Assembly: GCA_947493165.1 (NCBI GenBank)
Contig: CANLPY010000001.1
Span: 1,240,001 to 1,304,000 of the forward strand
Length of the DNA stretch: 64,000 nucleotides
Source of the DNA: an uncultured Erythrobacter sp.
GTDB lineage: Bacteria; Pseudomonadota; Alphaproteobacteria; Sphingomonadales; Sphingomonadaceae
Direction: 5' to 3'
Below are positions 26,701 through 36,500 of this stretch, piece by piece (the first letter of the stretch is position 1; each line of letters starts with the position of its first letter). A model generated the notes under the pieces. It did no database searches and had not been told where the DNA came from. It saw only the letters and a list, made by a program, of their open reading frames with translations. The position numbers and the translations under genes were made by a program.

Positions 26701-28956
26701 TTAGAACCGCCCATTGATCCCAAACCGAGCGTTGATCGGCGCACCGACCGTCACCTGATGCGTAGCGTGAGCATTGGGGAAGTAGAGCTCATCTGTAAGG
26801 TTCTCTATATTCACTTGCAGGCGCAGATTGTCAGACACCTCGTAGAATGCCGCCGCGTCAATTCGCGTATAGCTGGGCAGAGTTGCGCTGTTACCGTTGT
26901 TGATGAAGCTTTCATCTTGATACGTAAGCCCCAATCCCAGACCAAATCGATCAGTCACCTGAAACGCGTTCCATATCGAGAATGTGTTTTCAGGCAGTTC
27001 GCGCGGCCGCAAACCGGTCGGCCCAAGGCGGTCAACTTGCTCGCCATCGAGGTAGGAATATCCAGCAGTAATGGACCAAAAATCTGTAATCTGGCCGGAC
27101 AGTTGCAGTTCAAATCCTTGAATTTGGGAATCGATGATATCCAGCGTTGCTGGATCGCTATCATTGGGCTGCGGAGAGCTTTGCTCAATCTCAAAAACCG
27201 CCGCTGTAAAGCTCAATCCGCTAGCGAAATCCCATTTCACACCTGCTTCCAGATTGGTGAACGTATCGGGATCAAGTGCGTTGTTATCCCCGTTGATATT
27301 GGCAAACTGCTCGCCAGAACGGGGAAGGAAGCTCTCTGAATAGCTAGCATAGATCGAGATATTGTCCTGCGGCTTAAGGATAACGCCGGCGCGCGGAGAA
27401 AGTTCTTGGTCCTTGCGCGTGCGAATGTCGGCAGCTGGCACGTTGTTTACGGTGATATCAAAGCTGTCAAAGCGCGCGCCGATGACGATGTTCAACCAAT
27501 CGACCAGTTTGATCTCGTCTTGAATATAAGCGGAGAAAACGTCAATTTCGACGCGGGTATCGTCGTTGAGATCAGTAAAGCCAAAGGTCGTGGTCCGACC
27601 ATCGGCAAGCGTCCCTTGGTTTCCGTCAAATGCAAGCGGTCGCGAGGCGAAAAAGTTGGCTCTGTCTGTGCTGGGACCAAACGGGTTGTTCGCTATATCG
27701 GTTGCACCGCCATTCGCTATATCAGCGACTGAGGTGTCAAAAACGGGGTTCAAGCGATCCTGATCCGATGACGTCCCGATGTACTCGGCGCCAAAGATCA
27801 AGACATGGCCGATACTGCCCGTTTCAAATTCGCCAACAAGATTGCCTGAAAGGATCAGGTTATCCCGCTGAGTGGTGTCGATATAACCATCCAACTCAGC
27901 GATATTGGTCGCAGGGTCATAGTCAGAGGCGTAGAAGTTTGAGTAGACCTTGTCATACGTGCCGTAAAAGGCGCTCAAATTGCCTTTCAGACTGTCTGAG
28001 AATTCATGCTGCAGCATCGCACGAAATGTGTGCGCTTCCAGATCGTTAAAGTTCTCTGATGGATTGCCAAAAACAACATTTTCAAGCTCTTCAACGGGCA
28101 GGCCATCCGCTCCGGTTGGAATGCCGCGATCAATGAAGCGTTCGTGATCAATAAATTCATACGACAGATCAAGCAAAGTGCTGGGCGACACCTTGATCTC
28201 AATTGTCGGATTGATCCCGATCCGCTCTCCATCAAAAAAGTCGCGGTGATTGTTGAGGTTTTCGTACATCGCATTGATGCGAAATGCGACGTTGTCATTG
28301 GTTGAGTAGTTGGCATCCACTTGAAAACCAAATTCGCCGAGCGTGTCGACACTGGCCTGATAGCCGACAAAAGTCTCATCAAAGGCCGCGCGCTTAGTCA
28401 CTCGGTTGACAATACCGCCCGTTCCGCCGCGTCCGAACAACAAAGCGTTAGGGCCGCGGAGGATTTCGACCTGCTCCAGATTGTACAGCGCACGGTAGTA
28501 TTGAACATCATCGCGAACGCCATCGATGAAGAAGTCAGCCGTTGACCGCACGCCGCGAAACACAATGGCATCACGGTGTCCTTCACCTTGCGAGGTGTTT
28601 ACCCCGGGTGTGTAATCGACGATTTGGCCAATCGAGTTGAAGCCGCGCTTTGTGATCTCTTCTTGCGTTGTGATCGAGAGGCTTTGCGGCACGTCAATCA
28701 CTGGGGTTGGTGTTTTTAGCGCGTTCACTTGATTGGAATACAGAACGTCGCCGGTAACAACGATCTCCTCGCCATATGCGATGCTGAGACCGTCATTCGA
28801 TAGGTCTACGCCATCTGCAGAGACGCTCACGGAGTCACTTGCCGAGCTTGCCGGCACTGCGGCCTCGCCTTTTGTCTCCTCTGCCATCGCACTTGTGGAG
28901 GCGAAAATTGATGTCAGAGCAGTGGCGCGCAGTAGCCAGGCCGTGTTGCGAATCAT
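26701..28956 (-). CDS. TonB-dependent siderophore receptor
   Basis: This is a TonB-dependent siderophore receptor of the FhuA/FpvA type, which imports ferric siderophores. It has a signal peptide (LLRATALTSIFASTSAMA), a TonB-box-like EEIVVTGD, a plug starting TPTPVIDVPQSLSITTQEE (the VPQS motif is typical of siderophore receptors) with QIVDYTPGVNTSQGEGHRD, then RGVRSTADFFIDGVRDD and NLEQVEILRGPNALLFGRGGTGGIVN. The barrel ends PINARFGINGRF, with a terminal Phe. Length 751 fits. A Fur-like palindrome lies 54-72 bases before the start, consistent with iron control. The ligand siderophore cannot be told; no siderophore synthesis genes are present nearby. Confidence 0.93.
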   Translation of the reverse strand: MIRNTAWLLRATALTSIFASTSAMAEETKGEAAVPASSASDSVSVSADGVDLSNDGLSIAYGEEIVVTGDVLYSNQVNALKTPTPVIDVPQSLSITTQEEITKRGFNSIGQIVDYTPGVNTSQGEGHRDAIVFRGVRSTADFFIDGVRDDVQYYRALYNLEQVEILRGPNALLFGRGGTGGIVNRVTKRAAFDETFVGYQASVDTLGEFGFQVDANYSTNDNVAFRINAMYENLNNHRDFFDGERIGINPTIEIKVSPSTLLDLSYEFIDHERFIDRGIPTGADGLPVEELENVVFGNPSENFNDLEAHTFRAMLQHEFSDSLKGNLSAFYGTYDKVYSNFYASDYDPATNIAELDGYIDTTQRDNLILSGNLVGEFETGSIGHVLIFGAEYIGTSSDQDRLNPVFDTSVADIANGGATDIANNPFGPSTDRANFFASRPLAFDGNQGTLADGRTTTFGFTDLNDDTRVEIDVFSAYIQDEIKLVDWLNIVIGARFDSFDITVNNVPAADIRTRKDQELSPRAGVILKPQDNISIYASYSESFLPRSGEQFANINGDNNALDPDTFTNLEAGVKWDFASGLSFTAAVFEIEQSSPQPNDSDPATLDIIDSQIQGFELQLSGQITDFWSITAGYSYLDGEQVDRLGPTGLRPRELPENTFSIWNAFQVTDRFGLGLGLTYQDESFINNGNSATLPSYTRIDAAAFYEVSDNLRLQVNIENLTDELYFPNAHATHQVTVGAPINARFGINGRF

Positions 28957-29009
28957 GAGTAGTGTGAACCCCTTCGTTTGTCCGTCGAAGGCGGGTTAGG
29001 ACTCACGCT

Positions 29010-29028
29010 ATTGCAAGTCAATCGCAAT
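29010..29028 (-). promoter_or_regulatory. Candidate Fur box upstream of the siderophore receptor
   Basis: ATTGCAAGTCAATCGCAAT is a 19-base imperfect palindrome with perfect ATTGC/GCAAT arms. Its form is close to Fur sites described in alphaproteobacteria (TTGC...GCAA arms around an AT-rich core). It lies 54 bases before the start of the siderophore receptor gene. A second, single ATTGCAA half site lies at about 29064. Confidence 0.6.
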
Positions 29029-29245
29029 ATCATAAAAGGCGATGAGTTGATGGAGTCGGCGCTATTGCAAAACAAAAACTGCTAGATTGAAGGAAGGACT
29101 GCCTACTTAAACAGGCTGCTGAACCTTGTGCGACAGAGTGCTTTTGAAAGTTCATTTCGGCGGTCGAGCGTCTGCAAAGACTCGACCCGACCAATACTCT
29201 AATGGCGATCGCCTAGCCTCAATCCGAAAGACACGCAGAGGTTCC

Positions 29246-30076
29246 TCAGAAGCGTTTTGGAACCAGCTCTCCGGTTCTGACATTAACCACTGCCCCAGCG
29301 TCGTAAGCTAGCACGCCCGGGATTGGAGCAACCCGGTTCGCTAATAGTCTTGCCGGTTCTCGAAAGCTTCCCACGGCATGATATTCAGCGGCTCTGATCG
29401 GAAGTGACCCCAGCTGCTTCGGTGCAGAACCCACAGTCGCGGGGCGTATGCCGGCCGCGAACATCGCATAGTCCTGCCGCATTTTCTTACCCAGGCTGGT
29501 GTCTTCATTCAGCTCCGCAAAACCACTCTCTTTCCACGCGAGCGCAATCAGGATTGATCCCATGTCCGTGACCTGCCCGGCCTTCGCCTTGAACGATACG
29601 GTTCCCAAGCAGTTGCACTGCCAGAGATACTTGTTGAAGCCGAGGCCGTAAAAGACATAGTCGCCCGGCTCAACCGCGATCACGAACGTCCGATCCTTGC
29701 CGTCCTTGGAATAGAATTTGCCGTTCTCGATCTGAAAAAGGTTGGTGGATTTGGGATACTCGAACAAGAATGTCTCAATCGGGCCGATTTCTTTGTCGTT
29801 CTTGGCCGCCCGATCGTACGCTTCTTGCTTGGCTGCCCGATAATCAGTCAACTCTACTGCACTCGGTTTACGCAGCAAGACCGGTTGTAGCTTAGTCGAC
29901 ACTGATTCCGCCGGCATGCGAACCAGCAGATATGCCTTATCGCCTTGGATTTCGATTTCAGCGCCCTTGCGAAAGTGCTGAAAATTGGTCCCATCCTGAG
30001 CAGACGCCGCGAATGGCAGCACCAGGGCAAACGCAGCCCAAAGAGCTGCTGCTATATGATCGAACCGCGCAATCAT
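29246..30076 (-). CDS. Exported protein of unknown function
   Basis: I recognise no family. The 276-residue product begins with a signal peptide (IAAALWAAFALVLPFAASAQD). The mature part is mixed alpha/beta with an unusual CNC pair (LWQCNCLGTVSFKAKAGQV), which could be a disulfide or metal site. The start ATG overlaps the stop of the upstream unknown gene by four bases (ATGA), so the two are translationally coupled and probably act together in the periplasm or at the outer membrane. They form the distal end of the gatB transcription block. Confidence 0.72.
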   Translation of the reverse strand: MIARFDHIAAALWAAFALVLPFAASAQDGTNFQHFRKGAEIEIQGDKAYLLVRMPAESVSTKLQPVLLRKPSAVELTDYRAAKQEAYDRAAKNDKEIGPIETFLFEYPKSTNLFQIENGKFYSKDGKDRTFVIAVEPGDYVFYGLGFNKYLWQCNCLGTVSFKAKAGQVTDMGSILIALAWKESGFAELNEDTSLGKKMRQDYAMFAAGIRPATVGSAPKQLGSLPIRAAEYHAVGSFREPARLLANRVAPIPGVLAYDAGAVVNVRTGELVPKRF

Positions 30077-30636
30077 GAACTCACCTTGGGCGTCATTGGA
30101 ACAGGCCCAGATGCAATCGCTGCCTGAAGAACAATGAGTTCAGACGAGTTCTCACCTTCATGAATCTGCTTCCACATGGGCTCTGTAACCGAATACCGAT
30201 CATAGCCGCGAGGCAGCATGCAGCGCATCATTACCTGCTGGCGAATACTGCGTTCCAGCGGCCCTTCAAGAATCGAATAAAAGGCAAGGCCGACAAGCCC
30301 ATATGCACCGTTGAATTCAACCGCTTCAGCCGTTCGATCGCCGTCTTCCCACGCGACGAATGCTGGCATTTTGAGCTGTTTGCCACGCGTCAAGTGGCTG
30401 CTGCATTCGGCGATATCACTTCGTGCAGCGGTAAAGCTGGTGTTCTTCTTGTGAAAGACGAAAAACTTCAGCTCATTGCCATACTTGCCGTCCGCTGACA
30501 CCAGCTCAGGCACTTCTATTTGCGGTTCAGCCTCACCCGCATCTTCGATCACAGTCTCTTGCGCATGAAGCGGGTGGCAAAGCATCGCCGCGGCAGCAAG
30601 AACAGTCAATCCAAGTCGCACTTCGAATACCCCCAT
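30073..30636 (-). CDS. Exported protein of unknown function, partner of the downstream gene
   Basis: This protein of about 187 residues starts at ATG 30636 with a signal peptide (MGVFEVRLGLTVLAAAAMLC, cut near PLHAQ). The frame is open to a TTG at 30681, but that longer start adds a polar N-terminus not suited to secretion. The mature part begins with an acidic Pro-rich spacer and has four cysteines (two near AECSSHL and MMRCMLP). The stop overlaps the next gene by four bases. No ribosome binding site stands out for either start. It follows gatB by about 50 bases. Function unknown. Confidence 0.68.
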   Translation of the reverse strand: MGVFEVRLGLTVLAAAAMLCHPLHAQETVIEDAGEAEPQIEVPELVSADGKYGNELKFFVFHKKNTSFTAARSDIAECSSHLTRGKQLKMPAFVAWEDGDRTAEAVEFNGAYGLVGLAFYSILEGPLERSIRQQVMMRCMLPRGYDRYSVTEPMWKQIHEGENSSELIVLQAAIASGPVPMTPKVSS

Positions 30637-30687
30637 GGCCAAAGCACTGCGTAAGTCTATCGTCTTGTGCTTTCGCCACAAGTCCTT

Positions 30688-32193
30688 TTAACCCAGTTTG
30701 TCTTTCAGGATCTGGTTGACCACACCCGGGTTGGCTTTGCCTTGCATCGCTTTCATGGTCTGACCCACGAAGAAGCCGAACAGCTTATCCTTACCGCCTT
30801 TGTACTGCTCAACCTTATCCTGATTGCTCGCAAGGATTTCCTCGATTGCCGCTTCAATCGCGCCGGTGTCGCTTACTTGCTTAAGCCCTTCGGTATCGGC
30901 AATCTCTGCTGGTTCACGACCCTCGCGCAGAACGATCTCATAGATCTCTTTCGCCTGGCCGCCAGAAATCTCACCTGCATCCTGCATCTTCAGAATTGCA
31001 GCTTGCGCCTGCGGAGTGGAGTTCGACAAATCAGCATCATCGCCCAAGCCTTTGATCACGCCGGGCCCAACAGATAGCGCCCAATTGGCCACCTGAGTAG
31101 CAACCTTAGCCTCTGGCTTCCCGATAGCGCTTGCCGCTGCAGCCAGAAGCGTTTCAAACCGGGCAAAGGTCTCCACCTCTGCGGTTAATTCGCGGGCATT
31201 GTATGGGGTCAGCCCCAGATCCTTTTCATACCGGATGCGTTTTGCATCTGGCAGTTCAGGCAGTGATGCACGGCAGTCTTCCAGGAAGCCGTCCTCCAAA
31301 ACCACCGGCAACAGGTCAGGGTCTGGGAAGTAACGATAATCATGCGCGTCTTCCTTGCTGCGCATGGTTCGTGTGGTCCCGGTGGCAACGTCAAATAGAC
31401 GCGTTTCCTGATCAACTGAGCCGCCGCTTTCCAGCACATCGACCTGGCGGCTTGCTTCATACTCAATGACCTGCATCACGAAGCGGACGGAGTTCACATT
31501 CTTCGTTTCAGTGCGCGTGCCAAGCTCTGTATCGCCGACCTTGCGCACAGAAACGTTGACGTCAGCGCGCATGGAACCTTCTTCCATATTGCCGTCGCAG
31601 CTGCCGACATAACGCAGGATACTGCGCAATTTACGCACATAAGCTCCGGCTTCCGCAGGCGAGGTCATGTCCGGCTTCGACACGATCTCCATCAAAGCCA
31701 CCCCGCTGCGGTTCAGATCGACATAGGACATTGTCGGATGCTGATCATGCATCAGCTTACCAGCGTCTTGTTCCACGTGAATGCGCTCAATCCCGATCAC
31801 TTTGTCTTGCGGGATGCCGGACTTCTCGTCAGCTTCAATCATCAGCTGCCCCTCACCCACAATCGGATGGTAGAGCTGCGAAATCTGATAGCCCTGCGGC
31901 AAATCAGCGTAGAAGTAATTCTTGCGGTCAAAGCGGCTCCATTTGTGAATTTCCGCTTCAATCGCCATACCGGTCCGCACCGCCTGACGAATGCATTCCT
32001 GATTGGGTACGGGCAACATACCCGGCATAGCTGCATCGACAAGGCTGACTTGCGTGTTCGGCTCTGCACCAAATTCAGTTGAGGCACCGGAGAACAGTTT
32101 TGATTGGCTGGTCACCTGCGCGTGCACTTCAAGGCCAATTACGACCTCCCATTCGCCGGTTGCGCCCTGAATGCGGTAATCAGTCATCGTCAT
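30688..32193 (-). CDS. gatB: Asp-tRNA(Asn)/Glu-tRNA(Gln) amidotransferase subunit B
   Basis: GatB holds the misacylated tRNA and phosphorylates its acyl group before ammonia from GatA completes Gln or Asn. The protein has the cradle domain ([22 protein letters not shown], quoted in part), the [13 protein letters not shown] kinase-site motif, and the C-terminal YqeY-like tail domain ([24 protein letters not shown], quoted in part) that grips the tRNA elbow. Length 501 is normal. The start ATG at 32193 lies inside the end of the 55-residue membrane protein gene, a 14-base overlap. Unlike most relatives, gatB is separated from gatA by four other genes. Confidence 0.96.
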   Translation of the reverse strand: MTMTDYRIQGATGEWEVVIGLEVHAQVTSQSKLFSGASTEFGAEPNTQVSLVDAAMPGMLPVPNQECIRQAVRTGMAIEAEIHKWSRFDRKNYFYADLPQGYQISQLYHPIVGEGQLMIEADEKSGIPQDKVIGIERIHVEQDAGKLMHDQHPTMSYVDLNRSGVALMEIVSKPDMTSPAEAGAYVRKLRSILRYVGSCDGNMEEGSMRADVNVSVRKVGDTELGTRTETKNVNSVRFVMQVIEYEASRQVDVLESGGSVDQETRLFDVATGTTRTMRSKEDAHDYRYFPDPDLLPVVLEDGFLEDCRASLPELPDAKRIRYEKDLGLTPYNARELTAEVETFARFETLLAAAASAIGKPEAKVATQVANWALSVGPGVIKGLGDDADLSNSTPQAQAAILKMQDAGEISGGQAKEIYEIVLREGREPAEIADTEGLKQVSDTGAIEAAIEEILASNQDKVEQYKGGKDKLFGFFVGQTMKAMQGKANPGVVNQILKDKLG

Positions 32194-32347
32194 ACTTCTC
32201 TTTATCCGAAATCAATTTGCCGCTGCTATCAAACCGTGCTTCGCCGTGATCGACATTCTTTCGCACCCAATTGGCGAACATGAAAGTCGCGGGGACAGCA
32301 ATCGCAATCCCGATACCGGCGATGGTCAAAGCGGTCTGATCGCTCAA
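32180..32347 (-). CDS. Small single-span membrane protein upstream of gatB
   Basis: This gives a 55-residue product if translation starts at the TTG at 32347, preceded by GAGAAAAGAAA; a longer frame to 32437 exists but its start region is unconvincing. One membrane helix ([20 protein letters not shown]) is followed by a charged tail ([19 protein letters not shown]). The stop overlaps the gatB start by 14 bases, so its translation should affect that of gatB. No function is known. Codon pattern and coupling make it likely to be real. Confidence 0.65.
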   Translation of the reverse strand: MSDQTALTIAGIGIAIAVPATFMFANWVRKNVDHGEARFDSSGKLISDKEKYDDD

Positions 32348-32365
32348 TTTCTTTTCTCTGTCGCC

Positions 32366-32395
32366 ATTATGGGTGCAAATCTTAGCGGCTGCTAA
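32366..32395 (-). promoter_or_regulatory. Possible promoter for the small membrane protein and gatB
   Basis: On the minus strand TTAGCA (32390-32395) and CATAAT (32366-32371) are 18 bases apart, in the only gap of any size (93 bases) inside the gat block. It would let gatB be expressed independently of the inserted transferase genes. Confidence 0.35.
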
Positions 32396-32440
32396 CTTTA
32401 ACGGACCGCCTTTAGCGCTCACCGCACGCCGGGACAATCA

Positions 32441-33265
32441 TTAGCTGGCGGTGCTGTGAAGGAGTTTCTCGCATTCGTCCAAAATTGCGGGCGCGTTGCG
32501 CTCATTTGGAATAAAGATAAAGTTGTTGATGTAGTTAGCATCTGCACGCTTCGCATACCCAACCAGTTGCGCTTCATCCTGCATCGAAAGGTCGAAGCCG
32601 CTGATGGGATGCAATGCGCCGCGCCGCGCGAAAAACCCAGCATAACTCGCCGCCTCCATCCGCTCGAACAAGGAAAACGGAGCGCCTTCCAAATGCCGCG
32701 CTTCGCTCTCGATTAGCCAGATCGGCCGATCCTCCGAAAGCAAGCGCACCGCGCCATCGAGCACTGTAAGTTCATGGCCCTCAACATCGATCTTTACGAA
32801 GCCAACTGGAGCGCGAACCACTTCATCAAGCGTAGTCGTAGCCACATCATAAAGACGCGCCTGATCGTTGCCCTTGCCGCTATCAACTTGCGCCAACGCA
32901 TCGGCCTCCCGGCCATTGATAAGCGACACAGCCAGCTTTGCTTGTCCTCCGCCCTGCGCATTGGCAATCGCTTGCCTGACGGTGACGCTGTCCTTTGGCA
33001 GCGCGCGCAAAACCCCTGCGAGACGAGGGTGCGGTTCAATTGCAAACACATGGTGTGCCAGCGGCATAAGCGCCGCGGTGTAGGTGCCAATGTTCGCGCC
33101 GACATCAATTGCAGCGCGCGCTGGATCGACCAAAGCGGGCAACAGCCGCAATTCAATCTCATGCTCTTTGTCGCGGGCCAGATTGCGTTTCAGCGCCGCA
33201 CTCGGGAAGAAGCGATGGAGCACGAGTGTGCGCCACCAACCCAGTTTTTGCGCGATGCTACTCAC
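32441..33265 (-). CDS. FkbM-family SAM-dependent methyltransferase (copy 1)
   Basis: FkbM-family enzymes O-methylate sugars or polyketides. The SAM-binding motif I is ARAAIDVGANIGTYTAAL, followed by AIEPHPRLAGVLR, the acidic ribose-binding motif. The family signature FVKIDVEGHELTVLDG lies in the middle, with IWLIESEARH after it. The GTG at 33265 overlaps the stop of the next upstream gene by four bases (GTGA) and has an AGAGCGG binding site, so translation is coupled. It lies last of the three-gene transferase cassette. The sugar substrate is unknown; surface polysaccharide or glycolipid is likely. Confidence 0.85.
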   Translation of the reverse strand: MSSIAQKLGWWRTLVLHRFFPSAALKRNLARDKEHEIELRLLPALVDPARAAIDVGANIGTYTAALMPLAHHVFAIEPHPRLAGVLRALPKDSVTVRQAIANAQGGGQAKLAVSLINGREADALAQVDSGKGNDQARLYDVATTTLDEVVRAPVGFVKIDVEGHELTVLDGAVRLLSEDRPIWLIESEARHLEGAPFSLFERMEAASYAGFFARRGALHPISGFDLSMQDEAQLVGYAKRADANYINNFIFIPNERNAPAILDECEKLLHSTAS

Positions 33266-34074
33266 GTCCGCTCTTCTGGCAAGCAAACCACGTTTATCCG
33301 GCCAGGGTAACGCCGAAGGGTTTCAACGTCTGCATAATTGCTGGCAGCAATCAGAGCGTCAAAGGCTGCGCGATTGCTGTCCTCGACCTCCACGAAAAGC
33401 GTAGGCCGCTGTTCACGCAGCACTCGTTCCAGCCCGCGCAAGACGTTAAGCTCATGGCCCTCTACATCGATCTTGATAAAATGGACCACTTCATCGCCCA
33501 GCACCGTATCGCCGCAGAGCAATTGCACCGGATCGCTGTCACCATCAGCCGAAATTCGCGCTGCGCCCAGATTGTTGGTCATCCCCGCCATCGCTGCCTC
33601 ACCTGCCTCATCCGACAGGGCAGCGGTGTGCAACTGCGTGATCCCGGCCAGATTGTTGAGCGCGATGTTGACTTCGAGCACGCGCGCAGCCCGCGGATTG
33701 GGCTCAAACACATGCATCCGTTCCGCGCCTAGTAACGCGCCGAGATAGACGGCGTGATTGCCAACATTTGCGCCCACATCGACATAGGTACCGCCAGTGA
33801 AATAGCGCGCAATCAATTCCAGCTCTTCGGCCTCGTAAAAGCGGCCCTGCACATGCTCCTTTTGGATAATGTCACGCTCGTTTATTACGAACATGCGCGC
33901 TCTTCCTCGTCTGTCAGAAACGTCTGCGATCAGCCCGCGCAATTGCTCTGATGCATCACCTCGCCAGCTTAGTGAAAACCCGGCATAGCGCCCGTCATCA
34001 GCCCCCGTCATAGGGCGCAATGCGAGGCCGCGACCTTCCGCTTTTTCGCGCAGTTTGGCGAGCCACTTACGCAT
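33262..34074 (-). CDS. FkbM-family SAM-dependent methyltransferase (copy 2)
   Basis: This is a second FkbM enzyme, about 270 residues. It has an N-terminal extension of about 100 residues before TYVDVGANVGNHAVYLG (motif I), then MHVFEPNPRAARVLEVN and the signature FIKIDVEGHELNVLRGLERV. The ATG at 34074 shares one base with the stop of the glycosyltransferase (TGATG), so it is coupled; the frame extends further upstream inside that gene, but this is not needed. It is only distantly similar to copy 1, so the two probably methylate different positions or substrates. Confidence 0.85.
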   Translation of the reverse strand: MRKWLAKLREKAEGRGLALRPMTGADDGRYAGFSLSWRGDASEQLRGLIADVSDRRGRARMFVINERDIIQKEHVQGRFYEAEELELIARYFTGGTYVDVGANVGNHAVYLGALLGAERMHVFEPNPRAARVLEVNIALNNLAGITQLHTAALSDEAGEAAMAGMTNNLGAARISADGDSDPVQLLCGDTVLGDEVVHFIKIDVEGHELNVLRGLERVLREQRPTLFVEVEDSNRAAFDALIAASNYADVETLRRYPGRINVVCLPEERT

Positions 34075-35027
34075 CACGTGGCCTGCCCAAGCTGGGCTTT
34101 GATTGCCGCCGCGATTTGCTTGGCGCGGCTGTCCCAACCGTGCTGTTCGCGGACAATACGGGCCGCCTCCGCGCTTGCCGTCCAGCCAGCATCATCGGTT
34201 TGATCGGCAAGATAACGTGCTTCCAAATCGCTGCCATCGCTGGCCACTTCAAGCAGGCTTTCGCTGGGCAATAACGCCTCGAACTCGCCCGATTTCGGGA
34301 AAGTGCCCAGCAGCCTGCATCCCGCCGCAAGCCCTTCCAGATAGCGCATGACAAGGGGGCTAAAGCCCCCGCTGCGCTCCAGCTCTGGCGGAGTAACAAC
34401 GAAATATCGCGCACGTGCAGCCAACGCCCCCAGCTCAGCCGGATCGTCAATAAAGCCGGTTTTTTCGCGGTAGAGATAGTTTAGGCCGTGCTTATCGCTC
34501 AGTTTGAGCAGCGCGCCGTGCAGCGCGGTATCGCGCCGACCCATCCAGAGAATGTCCACATCGCGCGGCTGCCCTTTTGAGCAAAAAACCTGCGTGTCCG
34601 CCGCAAAAGGCAGATAGCGATAGCGTTCGCCGCCCTCGTCCTCCGAAAGACGATCAAACGCCTCGCGGTAAGGAATGAACACAAGATCATGGCGCTGTTG
34701 ACGGTCGGTCTTGACAATACGTTCGAGCAAATGCGCCCATGGATCGACATAGAAAACCGCGCGTAACTTGGCGGATGACAGCCTGCTCAGCGCTTGAAAC
34801 GCAAGCGGCGGGCGAACGCGGCCATTCATATGAAACAGCGCATCGACACGGCGCAATTGCTTGGCCAGCCGAGGCAGTTCGCGCAGCCCGTTCACGCCAC
34901 TCGGCGGCGCGATCAGCCGCGCGTCAGCCTGATCATTAAGGTGTTTTAACAGCGGGTCGGACAGCAGTGTCCAATTGATCCCGCGAGCCATTCTCTCATT
35001 CGAGAGAAGGCCTAGTTTCACCACCAC
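34074..35027 (-). CDS. Glycosyltransferase (GT-B type, CgeB-like)
   Basis: This 317-residue protein has a GT-B glycosyltransferase character: a variable N-terminal half ([21 protein letters not shown] region) and a C-terminal nucleotide-sugar half with [31 protein letters not shown] (partly quoted), where the E...G.....EGLAAG pattern matches the donor-binding region of group 1 and CgeB-like transferases. It starts at GTG 35027 (or GTG 35024), overlapping the gatA stop by ten bases, with GGAGAAG just before. Together with the two FkbM genes it forms a cassette likely to build and methylate a glycan or glycosylated surface molecule; this is inference. Confidence 0.75.
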   Translation of the reverse strand: MVVKLGLLSNERMARGINWTLLSDPLLKHLNDQADARLIAPPSGVNGLRELPRLAKQLRRVDALFHMNGRVRPPLAFQALSRLSSAKLRAVFYVDPWAHLLERIVKTDRQQRHDLVFIPYREAFDRLSEDEGGERYRYLPFAADTQVFCSKGQPRDVDILWMGRRDTALHGALLKLSDKHGLNYLYREKTGFIDDPAELGALAARARYFVVTPPELERSGGFSPLVMRYLEGLAAGCRLLGTFPKSGEFEALLPSESLLEVASDGSDLEARYLADQTDDAGWTASAEAARIVREQHGWDSRAKQIAAAIKAQLGQAT

Positions 35028-36499
35028 TTCTCCGGCGCATGGTCGAACCCGGCGCGCTGTTGGATCGCGAGGCCTGCGTTGAGCACGCCCTGCTCGTCAA
35101 ACGCTTTGCCCACCAGTTGCAGGCCAAGCGGCAAGCCATCGGGATTGAGTGTCGCCGGGACCGACATGGCTGGCAGGCCCGCAAGCGAGGCTGGCACGGC
35201 AAACACGTCGTTGAGATACATCGTCAGCGGATCGGCATCGAGCGATCCCAGCGGGAAGCTCGCCGTCGGCGTCGTCGGGGCTAGGATCAGATCGCATGTT
35301 TCCCATGCCTTATCAAAATCCTGCGCCACCAGAGCCCGCACCTTTTGCGCCTGGTTGTAATAGGCATCGTAAAAGCCAGCCGACAGCACATAAGTGCCGA
35401 TCAGGATACGGCGCTTTACCTCGTCGCCAAATCCAGCGGCGCGGGTTTCGGCATACATATCCTGCAGACCCGCCCCATCGGGCAGATCGCGAATACCGTA
35501 TCGCACACCGTCATAGCGTGCGAGGTTGGAAGACGCCTCTGCCGGCGCGATAATGTAATAGGCAGGCAATGCGTATTTCGTGTGCGGCAATGAGATATCG
35601 ACGATCTCCGCGCCCGCATCGCGCAGCCACGCTTTGCCTTGTTCCCAGCTTTCGAGGATCGCCTGATCGGTCCCCTCCATGCGGTATTCCTTGGGAATGC
35701 CGATTTTCTTACCTTTAAGATCAGCAGATAAAGCCGCCTCCCAATCAGGCACATCGACCTTCAAAGACGTCGCATCCTTAGGATCAAATCCTGCCATCGC
35801 GCCCAGCATAATCGCGCAATCTTCAACCGAACGCGCCATTGGCCCGGCTTGGTCGAGCGAGGAAGCAAACGCCACCACGCCCCAGCGCGAGCATCGGCCA
35901 TAGGTCGGCTTGATACCGCAAATGCCAGCGAAGGCAGCCGGTTGACGGATCGAACCGCCAGTATCCGTGCCGGTCGCCGCTGGCGCGAGCCGCGCCGCAA
36001 CCGCGCTTGATGAACCACCTGACGATCCGCCAGGGCTCATCGGCTGGTTCGTGCCTGCCTTGCGCCATGGCGAAGCGACATTGCCGAAATAGCTCGTTTC
36101 ATTCGAGCTACCCATCGCAAACTGGTCAAGGTTGAGCTTGCCGAGCATGCCAGCACCCGCAGCCCAGAGGTTGCCGGAAACGGTGCTTTCGTAATGCGGG
36201 GTGAAGCCTTCCAGAATGTGGCTTGCAGCGGTGGTCTGTACGCCGGTCGTGGCGAACAAGTCTTTCATGCCAATCGGCACGCCGCCCATTGCGCCCAATT
36301 CCTCGCCTTTCGCGCGCTTGGCATCAACCGCGTCGGCTGCGGCAAGGGCGGCATCAGGTGTTCCAACGATAAAGGCATTGAGATCGCTTGCGGCAGCGAC
36401 ATTGGCGTTGAAAGCCTCTGCCACTTCGCGCGCGGTAAAATCACCAGAGGCGACGCCATCGCGGATCGCCTTGACGCCGTGTCGGGTAAGATCAGTCAT
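35018..36499 (-). CDS. gatA: Asp-tRNA(Asn)/Glu-tRNA(Gln) amidotransferase subunit A
   Basis: GatA is the amidase that frees ammonia from glutamine. The amidase signature is complete: [32 protein letters not shown], of which [11 protein letters not shown] and GTDTGGSIR are the core. The Lys of the Ser-cisSer-Lys triad lies in the upstream [21 protein letters not shown]. Length 493 is normal. The gene follows gatC by one base and overlaps the glycosyltransferase by ten, so all are in one unit. No gatB follows directly. Confidence 0.97.
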   Translation of the reverse strand: MTDLTRHGVKAIRDGVASGDFTAREVAEAFNANVAAASDLNAFIVGTPDAALAAADAVDAKRAKGEELGAMGGVPIGMKDLFATTGVQTTAASHILEGFTPHYESTVSGNLWAAGAGMLGKLNLDQFAMGSSNETSYFGNVASPWRKAGTNQPMSPGGSSGGSSSAVAARLAPAATGTDTGGSIRQPAAFAGICGIKPTYGRCSRWGVVAFASSLDQAGPMARSVEDCAIMLGAMAGFDPKDATSLKVDVPDWEAALSADLKGKKIGIPKEYRMEGTDQAILESWEQGKAWLRDAGAEIVDISLPHTKYALPAYYIIAPAEASSNLARYDGVRYGIRDLPDGAGLQDMYAETRAAGFGDEVKRRILIGTYVLSAGFYDAYYNQAQKVRALVAQDFDKAWETCDLILAPTTPTASFPLGSLDADPLTMYLNDVFAVPASLAGLPAMSVPATLNPDGLPLGLQLVGKAFDEQGVLNAGLAIQQRAGFDHAPEKWW

Positions 36500-36500
36500 A

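Noticed and set aside
29162..29187. GGTCGAG/CTCGACC stem downstream of the unknown exported gene
   Set aside because: The stem is only seven bases and has no T-run on either strand, so it is not a credible terminator.
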